A DNA stretch of 64,000 nucleotides from Punica granatum (lineage: Eukaryota > Streptophyta > Magnoliopsida > Myrtales > Lythraceae), in NCBI RefSeq assembly GCF_007655135.1, contig NC_045130.1, positions 31,740,605-31,804,604 of the forward strand, written 5' to 3'. Below are positions 12,425 through 22,254 of the stretch, in pieces. The notes beneath the pieces are model-generated. The model did no database searches and had not been told where the DNA came from. It saw only the letters and a list, made by a program, of their open reading frames with translations. Position 1 is the first letter of the stretch, and every line of letters begins with the position of its first letter. A program made the position numbers and the translations under genes.

Positions 12425-13025
12425 GAACGGGGAAAAAGAAACACATCCCGAACTCTTCTTTCTCTGGATATTCCTCCTTCAGTTCCTGCCTCCATGCAGT
12501 CTCCCTCCCAGCTGCAAATGGGATCCTCTCGACTGTTCAAAATCGTTCTGCTTTTCTTTCTCTCTTCCTCTTTTTTCTTTGTCAATTCTTTTCGATGTTT
12601 GTCCAAATGATTTATATTATACAATATTTTGTATCTTGATAATGTTTGACACTCGTATAAGTGTGCCATGTGATGTTATATGTATAGGATGTGTGCTGCT
12701 ATAAACATATGCATATATGTAAACTAGAATTGTATGTATACTTGTACTAATGTCTTACAAAAACCAGTGTGTCCCTGCGCTTTGACAAGAAGAGACTGAT
12801 GTTGCTGCTGCAAGAAAATGTTTCGCTCCCGGGCGTCAGGGTGTTCAGGGATGTGTAAGGAGAAAATAAAATCTGATGTTGGAGATTGAATATAAACATG
12901 AACATGCTAAAGCATTGCTGCAAAAGCACCTTAGAGGTCGGTCTGTACCATGACTGATCATAGTTCATCTTCTATGTGTAGGCTTGAGCCACGATCAGTT
13001 TGCCCTGCATCAATCAGAACGAACT
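12425..13025 (+). other. 3' UTR of the pseudokinase gene and short spacer
   Basis: T-rich 3' sequence follows the stop at 12424, with plant-like AT-rich polyadenylation context up to about 12750. The remainder before the copia nest shows no gene. Confidence 0.5.
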
Positions 13026-13145
13026 ATTAGGGATATATGTGATACTTTCACATTATTATGACTGTACTGTAATTTTGTAAACTCAATTCACTAGATATAT
13101 AAATCATATGGCCACCCTCATATGGTAAGGACTCACAGTTGTACA
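13026..13145 (+). repeat. Candidate 5' LTR of outer copia element
   Basis: The stretch ends ...GTTGTACA and is followed immediately by TGGTATC (13146-13152), the first half of a tRNA-iMet primer-binding site. The second half, AGAGCC, reappears at 18347-18352 on the far side of the inner element. This makes the sequence up to 13145 the likely 5' LTR end of the outer element. The left boundary (about 13026, at TATTAGGGATATATG) is a guess. No matching 3' LTR is in the window because the outer element is truncated. Confidence 0.45.
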
Positions 13146-13152
13146 TGGTATC

Positions 13153-13349
13153 TATTACGGGATATTCAGATTTTATATAATTGTGTATGATATATTTCCA
13201 TATATATTCGAGTAGATTAGAAAGTTAGTGTATTTACTTAGCCTAGAATCCCCTAGTTTTTTCGTTTCCTTTCTTGTATAGGCATTGTGCCGACATATAC
13301 GTTTTTCCCATAGTAATGGAATTAAGTTAGAAGGTTCTAAAACTTATCA
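13153..13349 (+). repeat. 5' LTR of inner copia element
   Basis: 197 bp, TATTACGGG...ACTTATCA. It is the same length as the 3' copy, and the first 14 bases match the LTR start of the 54.6-kb copia element. Confidence 0.85.
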
Positions 13350-13410
13350 TAGAGTACCTACGCTCTAGAACTGATTCAACTGTCACCTATTTGATTCGTA
13401 GAAGAAGTCT

Positions 13411-14530
13411 ATGGTGAAGATGTCTGATGTAAGTGACACGGAGAAGAACCCCCTAAAGGGCAACAAGCATAAGAAGGCCATCGAGAAGGAGGGCAACTCT
13501 GAAATGAAGGATCAGCTACTGGCTGTTTGCCGACATGGAACCTTGGAAAGCACGGGCAATGTGCTGATCGGATGCAAGTTGAAAGGTGACAATTACCTTA
13601 CATGGTCACGAGCCATGTTTACGGCTCTTAGGGCAATAAGTAAATTGCCCTTTATCGAAGGAACAATTCGAAGCCAAAACAAGATGATCCGGATCAAGAG
13701 CAATGGGAAGTTTGCAATTCCACGGTCATTGCGTGAATTTTCAACACCGTGGAGGAAGACAATCAACCGACAATCGCTGGAGCAGTGAACGCAGATCTCC
13801 TCTGGGATGACTTGAGAGAGAGGTATTCACAGGGAAACCAATCTCCGAGCTATCAAATAAAGTCCGAGATATGTCTCCTCAAACAAGAGAGGCGGAGCGT
13901 GCGGGGATTATTATGGGAATTGAAGATTCCGTGGGATGAACTCGAGAACTACCTTGAGAACCCAATCTGTAATTATGGAGCAATGGCAAGGATCACGGCA
14001 TAACGGGAAACTGAAAGAGCATTTCAATTCCTAATGGTGCTCACATCGGAATTCAACACGGTCCGCTCTACCATACTTAGCATCGAGCCATTGCCGTCTA
14101 TGAACAAGATTTATAATATGGTCGCTAATGAAGAGCAGCAAAATATGGTAGCACGGGTGAAGGGGACGATTCAGGAGACGACTGTCGTTGCGGCACAGGG
14201 AATAGTAGCGGCCAAGGTGGCAGACCAACAATCCATCGGGCCAACAGAACACGGGCTGGCAAGGAGGTGGCAGCGGATAGGGCCGATCAGCCCAGCAGTA
14301 ATTTACACCGGAGGGTCGGCCCATCTATGAGTGCTGCAGCAAAGTGGGCCATTGGAAGAGTAATTGTTGGGCTCTCAATGGCTTTTGAGCAGACTAGGAA
14401 AAGAAGCCCAATGGGGGGCGAAATGGGCTCGGACATTGGAAGCAAGGGGGAGGACGAAGCAAAGAAGCGGACCGGGCCGCGCCACTGCAGCCCAAGGAGG
14501 ACAGAGCAGTCGAATTGAACAAATTGAGGC
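13411..14530 (+). pseudogene. Copia gag remnant (inner element)
   Basis: The first frame (13411-13788) contains LIGCKLKGDNYLTWSRAM, the N-terminal signature of plant copia Gag. It continues in other frames (13749-14003, then 14034-14330), with features such as an LLWELKIPWDELENYLENP segment that resemble the Gag of the 54.6-kb element. At least three frame changes and internal stops separate the pieces, so no complete Gag can be made. Confidence 0.75.
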
Positions 14531-14635
14531 ATTTTCTGATTCTCAATTTCAGAAGTTTTTGGGCATGCTTGACAACAACAACGATCCTGAGTGTCTAACC
14601 GGTGACAAACTGAATTTGATGAAATTAAAGGATGA

Positions 14636-16155
14636 ATGAATATTGGATACGGGTGCGTCGAGGCACATGACCGGGTGTCTCAATCTTATGATGGATTCTT
14701 TGCCCATAAAAATTTCCCGATTTATATTCCAAATGGAGCAAAATCCAACGCCACTACAGCAGGAAAAGTGGAGATCGTAGGTTCATTGACATTATCAGAT
14801 TCTACTTGTCCCCTCATTTAATTGTAATTTAATTTCTATTGCACCACTTTCTGAGGGGATACATTTCAAGTGATTTTTTGCTCAAATTTTTGTGTCATTC
14901 AAGACCGCACTTCGAGGAAGACACTTGGAGTGGGTGAGCTCCAGGGGCAAAGGGGGGTCTACTGTCTGAGTTGTGTGATATCCCTTTCGGCCACATATCA
15001 AGCGGTTAGTACTAGATCGGTGGATATTTGGCATCGAAGGTTTGGTAAACCGTCTCTCAGATTTCATGGTATTGATTTCGGTTTAAAAGATAAACATAAT
15101 AAAAAGTGTGATGTATGCCTGCGAGCTAACCAAACACCCTTGAAATTCATTTTGAGTCCGGATAAAGCAAAATTTCCATTTGAGCTCATGCACTATGATT
15201 TATAGGGACCATACAGAGTAAAGTCACACTATGGTTGTATTTGTTGAGTGAGAAATCTGAGGCCAAACATTTCCTCATTAGTTTCTGCAAATTGATTCGA
15301 AATCAGTTTAATCAAAGCGTCAAGACCGTGCGTAGTAATTATGGCACTAAGTTTTTGACGAGCGAGTTGCAAGAATATCTCTCCATGAACGGGACTATTC
15401 ATCAGGCATCATGTGTTGATACTCCACAACAGAATGGACGGGTCTAGAGAATGCACAGGCATATTCTTGAGGTAGCCCGTGCACTCATGTTCCAAGCCTC
15501 ACTCCCCACATAATTTTGGGGATAATGTGTCTCGACTGCAGTCCAATTAATAAATTTCACACCTACGCCATTGTTGGAAAACAAGAGTCCTCATGAGGTA
15601 CTTTTTGGGAAGCCACCTAATTATAACAATTTACGTGTCTTTGGCTCTTTATGTTACGCACTTCATTGAGCTCGAGACAAGGATAAGTTCTCACCAAGGT
15701 CAAGGAGATGCATTTTTGTGGGTTATCCCAATGGGGAAAAGGGATGGCGGTTATACGACCTTCAAATACAAGTGTTCTTTGTGTCCCGTGATATGCGATT
15801 TTGCGATAATGAATTTCTATTTGCGAGCCTAAGTGAACATGGAGCTGACTCATTAAAAGGCGAGAGTCCATTTTTCTTGGACAAAACAGCAGCAATTAGA
15901 GATAGCAATTAGGGGGAGTTCATGGGCAAGGACGGCTTTAACCAAGCGGATGGACTACTTCATTCAGCGATGAATGGACCACTTTATTTAGCAACGGATG
16001 AGCCACTTCATTTAGCCCAGTCCATCTCGCCATGGAGCCCAGCCCAGTCTAGTTCACCACAAGTTCAGCTTGGCTCCTCTCCTAATCAGTCTAGTCCGGT
16101 TTCCTTTTCAGATCAGTCCAGCCCAACTTTCTTTTTAACATTAAGGCCTTCTTAG
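14636..16155 (+). pseudogene. Copia protease/integrase remnant (inner element)
   Basis: The protease start is visible as the nucleotides for a DTGASRHMT-like motif at about 14645. The GAG-pre-integrase and zinc-binding region follows (DIWHRRFGKPS, then CDVCLRANQT, 14870-15205). The integrase core is broken: a DNA reading SNYGTKFLTSEL at about 15330 corresponds to the SDNG motif, and VDTPQQNGRV lies at about 15415-15447. Stops interrupt every segment. Confidence 0.75.
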
Positions 16156-16540
16156 TTTGGGCTGGAAACGAAGCCTCAGCCAGTCCATCAGCATTGGTCC
16201 GGAAGAATGATAACAAGGGAGCAGAGGAGGATCCGAATAGAAGAAACAGTGGAACTAAAGGAGAAAATTTAGAGGAGATTATTTAGAGGATATCTGATAA
16301 AACAAAAAATCTCCCGGGTAGTTTCAAGGATTTCGTTGTTCAGACTCACATGGTTTGATGCTCACCCCCTCTCGTTCGCCTACTTCCGATGACTCTTCAG
16401 GTATGATCCACTCTGTTGAGCAATTTATCACTTATTCTACCACTAATGATCACTATAAGGCATTTCTAGTTGCCATTGATTCAGACAGAGAACCCCAATA
16501 ATATCGTGAGGCAATTCGTTTCTCACATTAGAGAGATGTT

Positions 16541-18137
16541 ATGGTGAAAGAGATACGAGCATTGGAATCCAATGGCACCTGGACCATAGAGGAACTCTGT
16601 CCCGGACAATGTCCAACTGGATGCAAATGGATATTTAAGGTGAAACGTCGAGCATATGGAAGTGTCGAAAGGTATAAGGCTGGAGTAGTAGCTAAGGGTT
16701 TTACACAGGTAAAAGGCATTGATTATCATGAAACGTTTGCGCCAATGACTAAATTAGTAACGGTACGATGCTTGTTGGCGATTGTTGTTGCTCGAGACTG
16801 GGAGATGCATCAGATAAACGTCAATAACACATTTTTGCATGGATCCGATAGTACCTGTTTTGGGAAAGTCTAGTACCAAAGTCACTGAATAGGTAAGTCG
16901 TCAATCCCTAAAACGGACTATGTCATGTACTTTATCTGTTGGGTTACGGGTTGGCATTTTACGGTATCTGAATGAGGTAGTCTACATGCAATTGCCTCTT
17001 GGTTTTTCTTCTTCTAAGGATGGGCGAGTATGTCGGCTACGTAAATCTATATATGTCTCAAATAGGCCTTACGAAACTGATTTACCAATTTCGTCTATGC
17101 AATAGATGATACGGTTTTATCTAGTCAAGTGTTGATCACTCACTCTTTACGTATAAGAGGGGTATCACTTTTATCGCAGTTCTAGTGTATGTGGACAATT
17201 TGATCATAGTTGGGAATCATTTTGATCGATGTGCCTCTTTCAAGAATTATCTAAATTGGTGTTTCAACATAAAGGACTTAGGTCCTTTGAAGTATTTTTT
17301 GAGAATTGAAGTGACTCGCATAAACTTCGATCTTTTCCTTAGTCAGCACAAGTATGCGCTAGATATATTGACAAAATGTGGGATGCCTGGGTCACAACTC
17401 TCACAGTTTCCCATGGAACAACACTATCGTCTGTCAACTAATACCAGTACTCCAATGTCTGATCCATCTCAGTACAGGTGGCTTATGGGAGACTCACATA
17501 TCTCACTATCACCAAGACAGAGCTGAGTTATTCCTTGCATGTACTGGCACAGTTCATGTAGGAGCCTCGCCATGAGCATTGGGATGTTGCCATGGGAATT
17601 TTGCACTATTTGAAGCAATCTCCAGGGCAAGAAATCTTTATGCGACCTAATTCATTGGAGCTTGAAGTCTATTGTAATTTAGATTTGGCTAGTTGTTCTT
17701 TAACCATACGATCTGTCTTGGATACTTTGTTACATTAAGAGGCAACCCGATCTCTTGGAAGACGCATAAGCAATCTACGGTTTCTCGCTCCTCAGCAGAA
17801 GCAGAATATAGAGCGACGGCGACAACTGTCGGTGCTCTTAGGGCTATGAAGTCTTCTAGCTTCACTTGGAGTACAGATGATGCGACCTTGTTGGTTATTC
17901 TACGACAATCAAGCGGCTCTACACATTGCGGCAAATCCGATTTTTCATCAGCACATGAAGCACATAGAGATTGATTGTCACTTTTTTTATGAGCATATTA
18001 ATTTCAATGTAGTAGCCACAACTCATGTGTCTTCAAGTCTTCAACTTGCAAACATTTTCACCAAGGCACTAGGTGGCAATCGCTTCCGCTTTCTACTCAG
18101 CAAGTTGGGCATTCAAGATTCTCGTGCTCCAACTTGA
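16541..18137 (+). pseudogene. Copia reverse transcriptase/RNase H remnant (inner element)
   Basis: The RT N-terminus ([12 protein letters not shown], then [20 protein letters not shown]) is at 16541-16873, the catalytic region with VYVDNLIIVGN (a changed YVDD) at about 17185, and RNase H (SWKTHKQSTVSRSSAEAEYR, then LQLANIFTKALG) at 17740-18075. About 120 bp of unrelated sequence (about 16846-16968) interrupts RT just after the FLHG motif. Frameshifts lie elsewhere, so it is non-functional. Confidence 0.8.
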
Positions 18138-18144
18138 AGGGAAG

Positions 18145-18341
18145 TATTACAAGATGTTGAGATTTTGTATAATTGTGTATGATATATTTCCATGTATATT
18201 TGAGTAGATTACAAAGCTAGTGTATTTACTTAGCCTAGAATCCCATAGTTCTCTCGTTTCCTTTCTTGTATAGGCATTGTGCCGACATGTACGTTTTTTC
18301 CACAGTAATGGAATCAAGTTTGAAGGTTCCAAAACTTATTA
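18145..18341 (+). repeat. 3' LTR of inner copia element
   Basis: 197 bp, begins TATTACAAG directly after the purine tract and ends ACTTATTA. It is aligned to the 5' LTR over its whole length. Confidence 0.85.
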
Positions 18342-18479
18342 GAATCAGAGCCAATATTAGCTAAAACATAATATCTTCTCCCTGCCGTAAGACTCATCTA
18401 GTAAACCTCAAAATTCTTCTCTTTTCTCACTGCACCTCTCACGAACCATTTTACTTCTCTCAATCCATTTGATGGTTCA

Positions 18480-19263
18480 ATCAACAACATCCATGCTGAT
18501 CAAACCATTGGTCCCTTCGTTCAACATGTTCCACCAACCAATTGTCGTGTCCACTCTTGTGAACACCATGACAGCAATTGGATCCATCTAAACTCCTAAC
18601 ATCACCAACGTGATCCCTGTTTAATTGAATAGCCAAAACTATTTGGTATGGAAGTCTCTTTTCTCCACTTTCTTGAAGTCCCATGGTCTCTTTGATCACG
18701 TTGATCCTCAAGTTGTCTCACTTTCTCCCACCGATTCTCTAATTTTAAACCGATGCTAAGCTGACGAGTGTGTTAGGTTTTGGATCTTTGCTACCCTATT
18801 CGAAAATTTGCTTGAAGAAGTTTATGATCTTCCTACTGACCTTCAAACTAGGTTCATACAACGGTCTCGAGCATGTGCCCTAAATATCAAAGTCAATCTC
18901 TCATGTACCAAACTCACCAATCAAGGAGTAGAAAAATATTTGCATGATCTCGAGGTCCTACTTGATCAATCAAAAGAGATCGGGAAACCAGTCTCTGATA
19001 AGGACTTAGTCACCAGTGACTTGGACGGTCTTCCAAGGGTGTATGAGGGCTTTATCACCTCCCCATCAATTGGTCGTGATCCTTTCCCCTTCGAGGATCT
19101 ACATTCTAATCTTCTCTACAGGGAGGAAAGACTCCATAAATTCCTTTCTGAGTCTAACCCTAACATAAACATAGCCTTTCAAACCCAAATCCGCAATTTT
19201 CCAATCATGGTAGTCGCAGTGGTCATGGTAGTGGACGTAATAATCGAGGAAGTAACTCCTTAA
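18480..19263 (+). pseudogene. Copia gag remnant (outer element)
   Basis: The 18808-19263 frame encodes the helical Gag core (LEEVYDLPTDLQTRF, then GKPVSDKDLV, then GLPRVYEGFI), characteristic of copia Gag of the UBN2 type. The upstream part (from about 18480) is in other frames with stops. A Gly/Ser/Asn-coding tract without an intact zinc knuckle follows. Confidence 0.7.
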
Positions 19264-19608
19264 AGGGATGTGGTGATCGCAACTCCGATAGCTCATCTTC
19301 CTTCTATTCATCTTATGGCTCGACGTCAGTAGCTTCATATCCATCACACTCTTATGGCCATGAATTGGTTACACAAGCCCCTATAACAACTCGTGGTCAT
19401 GGCAACAACCTCGAGTAGGTTGTACTGCTTCCATTCACTCCACATTTGATGAAGTCCTCTCCTAATATGACATCTTCTGTTACTGATGGGGTCCTTGGAC
19501 ATGGTCCTACTGCAGTTGTTCTGCAACGGAGCTGGTCATACTGCAATCCAGTGCCTTGAGTACTTCAACTACAACTAGTTATATAAGCTACCAAAGTCCA
19601 TTGCTGCC

Positions 19609-20064
19609 ATGTCCCTCTACGACTCCTCTCTTATTGATGCCTACTTGGATTCAGGTGCTTCGTCCCACATGGTAAATAATGAAGGTATTTTGTCTAACTC
19701 AACTTCTTATCACGGTTTTGATCATGTGATTATAGGAGATGGATCCTCACCGCCCATTACACACGTTGGTTTGGCTACGCTATCCACTTCTTCCAAAAAT
19801 CTTAAATTAAATCGCATTTTACACATTCCATCCCTTAACTGCAACTTGGTCTCAATTAAAAAATTATGCCTGGATAACAATTATTTTGTTATTTTCAATA
19901 ACAAGGGGTTTCTGGTTAAGGACAATAACTCGAGGAAAATACTTCTCAAGTACCCTTCTAAAGGTCCTATGTATATGATATCATTAGGCTCTTCGAGAGC
20001 TCTCTCAACCGTCACCGTCTCTCTTGAGCTTTGGCAACATAGGTTGGGTCACCCGAACACGTAA
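19609..20064 (+). pseudogene. Copia protease and pre-integrase remnant (outer element)
   Basis: 151 open residues beginning with the aspartic protease motif YLDSGASSHMVNN. The flap region and the GAG-pre-integrase segment ending ELWQHRLGHPNT (the first zinc-binding histidines of integrase) follow. The frame then runs into the AT-rich interruption. Confidence 0.8.
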
Positions 20065-20503
20065 GTCATAGAAGTTTTTCGGTCTACGAATTTGATTCCA
20101 AAATTTTCTATATTTCGTGATTTTTGCATATCTTGTAATTTGAGCAAGTCATCTAAATTGTGATTTGCCAATGCGAACCGTAAGAGCACTTTCCCAGTGA
20201 ATTAATTCATGCTGATATTCAGCAATCTTCAATATCTCAAATTTGGGTTATAAGAATATTACGTTATTTTCATGGATGATTTATTTTGCTTTACTCGGCT
20301 ATTTCCTTTAAAACAGAAATTGAAGGTTTTCGAAAACTTCCGTGTATTAAAATCCAAATTGAAAATCAATTAATCGAAAAATAAAAATTTTTCAATGTGA
20401 CGGTAGAATGGAGTTCAACAACTCACAGTTTCGTACACTCTTCCAAAACTCTAGAATTTCACTCCGAATGTCTTGCCCTCAGACATGGTAATAGAATAGG
20501 GTT

Positions 20504-21211
20504 GTGAAGAGAAAACATCACATCCTTGATATTGTCTGCACATTTCTCATACAAAGCAATTTACCTCATCAATTTTGGATTGTTGTTGCTTTTACGACTA
20601 TTTTCACTATCAATCGTCTTCCCTCAATAAGATTGCAAAAATCATCTTCCTTTGAGAAATTTTTCATTAAGGTTCTGGACTATCACTTTCTTTGCGTGTT
20701 CGGGTGCTCATGTTTCCCCAATCTTACCCCATATGCGATTCACAAATTGGATCCTCGATCAAAACACTGTGTCTTCCTCAGTTATGCAAATGAATACAAG
20801 AGCTATAGGTGTCTTGAGCCGATCTCAAACCGCGTCTATACATCCCGTCATGTCCGTTTCCATGAATCCTTTTTTCCGTACCAAGCTATCCCGTGGTCAT
20901 CCTTGAGCCAGTCTATGTCTACTAATTGATCATGCCTTTTGCCCATTCTAACTTTCCACCCCGTTCAGCCTACTCAAGTCCGTGCTACAGCGCCCTCAAA
21001 TAATGTTGCAGCATCACTTGAAATGGCATTACCCGGACTTTCAATCGATGATGCAGCGCCGCGATCCAATGCTACAGCATCACCTGAGCCTCCCTCATTG
21101 ATGCCTCTGGTTGCCTCGGTCGATGCTACAACATCACTTGTAATGGCATCAGCGAGCTCCTTAATAGATGCTGCAGCGCCACAAATGAATGTTGTAGTAT
21201 CACCTAAATAG
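20504..21211 (+). pseudogene. Copia integrase C-terminal remnant (outer element)
   Basis: 20504-20929 encodes the end of the integrase core and C-terminal domain (KRKHHILDIVCTFLIQ, then VFGCSCFPNLTPY, then HCVFLSYANEYKSYRC). 20939-21211 is an Ala/Ser/Pro-rich linker with an imperfect repeat around DAAAPQ/DAAPRS. The catalytic DDE part upstream is missing. Confidence 0.75.
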
Positions 21212-21510
21212 TCCTCTTCTTCTCCACATAACTTGTAGAGTCGATTAATTTAATTGAGTCTCTCGACTCCCTTTGCTCTCTACCAGTGTCTCGTCACCCC
21301 ATGGTAACACGGTCCTAATTGGGTATTCAGAAACCAATTCAAAAGTTGTCCTTACTTACAACCTCTCATCTCTATGTCATCGAACAAACTTGTTATTCAT
21401 AGGCAGTGAAGGATCCTAACTAGCTATCAAGCCATGGCCGATGAGTATAATGCACCCCTCCAAAATCACACACGGATTTTAGTTCCACATAATAGTAAAT
21501 TTGATTAGGA

Positions 21511-21883
21511 GGCCAAGCAATGACAAAGGTGATAACTACACTCACTACAATCTGTAGCATGGCAGGGAGGGAGGGTTGTAGGGGGCTATCTAGATGCATG
21601 GTTGGGGCAAGGGAGCAAAAGCAGTCAGGAAGACATTAAAATCGAAAGCACCCGTTGTTTCTGTGTGTGTAATTGTGGGGGAAAAGGGGAAGGAAGGGGT
21701 GGGAAGAGTCAAACATAGGGTGTGAGTGTGCTTTTTGAATGTGCGAGAGAAACCTCTACCAGTGGCAAGAGACACGAAGGGGGTGAACGGGAGCATCCAC
21801 TGGATGTATTTGTTTTTTTTTTCCTTTTTAACAAAGGTTTTTTCAATAGGTTTTTAAATTAAGTTTTTGGTCACACAAAGCAG
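21511..21883. other. Spacer, nothing recognised
   Basis: G-rich sequence between the end of the copia nest and the nested SINEs. A 68-codon minus-strand frame is present but has no recognisable content. Confidence 0.4.
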
Positions 21884-21891
21884 AATGTACT

Positions 21892-22048
21892 GAGAAAGGG
21901 GTTTTGGTGCAGTGGCATAAGGCACCATCCGGAACCAAGAGATAATGGGTTTGATCATCACTAGTGAAATTTATGTGTCACATTATTTAGCTTTATTTCA
22001 TTTCCTTGTACTAGACCTATATGCCTCTCTAATTACCAAAAAAAATAC
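21892..22048 (+). mobile_element. SINE-like element A (157 bp)
   Basis: The head has a Pol III A-box-like TGGTGCAGTGGCATAAGG and, about 35 bases on, a B-box-like GGGTTTGATCATC. The tail ends in CAAAAAAAATAC. It is flanked by AATGTACT (21884-21891 and 22049-22056), an 8-bp target duplication. It carries no coding sequence. A degraded reverse-orientation relative may lie near 49410-49490. Confidence 0.65.
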
Positions 22049-22058
22049 AATGTACTCA

Positions 22059-22240
22059 ACCAATGTGGATTGGTTTAAGCGGTTCAGTGTTTGTTTCGCT
22101 TAAACAAAGTCTCGAGTTCGAATCCTTGTGAATACAGAAAATTCACACTGTGAGAGTTTTATCTTCAATGGGCTGACCACCTCGATTAAATTAGTCATGA
22201 CTCAATTGGGCTTTTGGATATCAGAGTTTGCATTAAAAAA
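22059..22240 (+). mobile_element. SINE-like element B (182 bp), nested
   Basis: tRNA-derived head with a B-box match GAGTTCGAATCC and a 3' A-run. It is bounded by a perfect 14-bp duplication ATACAATGTACTCA (22045-22058 and 22241-22254). The duplication includes the 3' target copy of SINE A, so B inserted after A. Related copies are at 41550-41734 (plus), about 38500-38655 (minus), 22601-22682 (minus, 3' half), about 43970-44110 (plus, degraded) and about 34695-34755 (minus fragment). Confidence 0.7.
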
Positions 22241-22254
22241 ATACAATGTACTCA

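Larger units (their letters stand above)
13153..18341 (+). mobile_element. Inner Ty1/copia retrotransposon, defective
   Basis: A 5189-bp element with two 197-bp LTRs (13153-13349 and 18145-18341) that differ at about 19 positions by eye. The LTR ends are TATTAC...TTATCA, so 5'-TA rather than TG. A purine tract (ACTTGAAGGGAAG, 18132-18144) precedes the 3' LTR. The flanks GTATC (13148-13152) and GAATC (18342-18346) look like a 5-bp target duplication with one change. The interior has gag, protease, integrase, reverse transcriptase and RNase H in copia order, with many stops and frameshifts. No plausible tRNA-Met site follows the 5' LTR, so it appears dead. Confidence 0.88.
18342..21510 (+). mobile_element. 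Outer Ty1/copia element, truncated
   Basis: Begins with the second half of a primer-binding site (AGAGCC, 18347-18352) whose first half lies at 13146-13152. Then come a leader, gag, protease, integrase and the very start of RT (a VKDPN...MADEYNA-like segment at about 21410-21470). The lineage differs from the inner element: it has an N-terminal Gag of the LLDQSKEIGKPVSDKDLV type and a protease DAYLDSGASSHM. An AT-rich 430-bp segment (about 20065-20500) breaks the integrase region. It ends without RT core, RNase H or 3' LTR. Confidence 0.78.

Noticed and set aside
18145..18352. A tandem three-LTR arrangement in which the 18.1-kb LTR serves two copia elements
   Set aside because: The split primer site and flanking GTATC/GAATC are better explained by nested insertion, and the interiors belong to different copia lineages.
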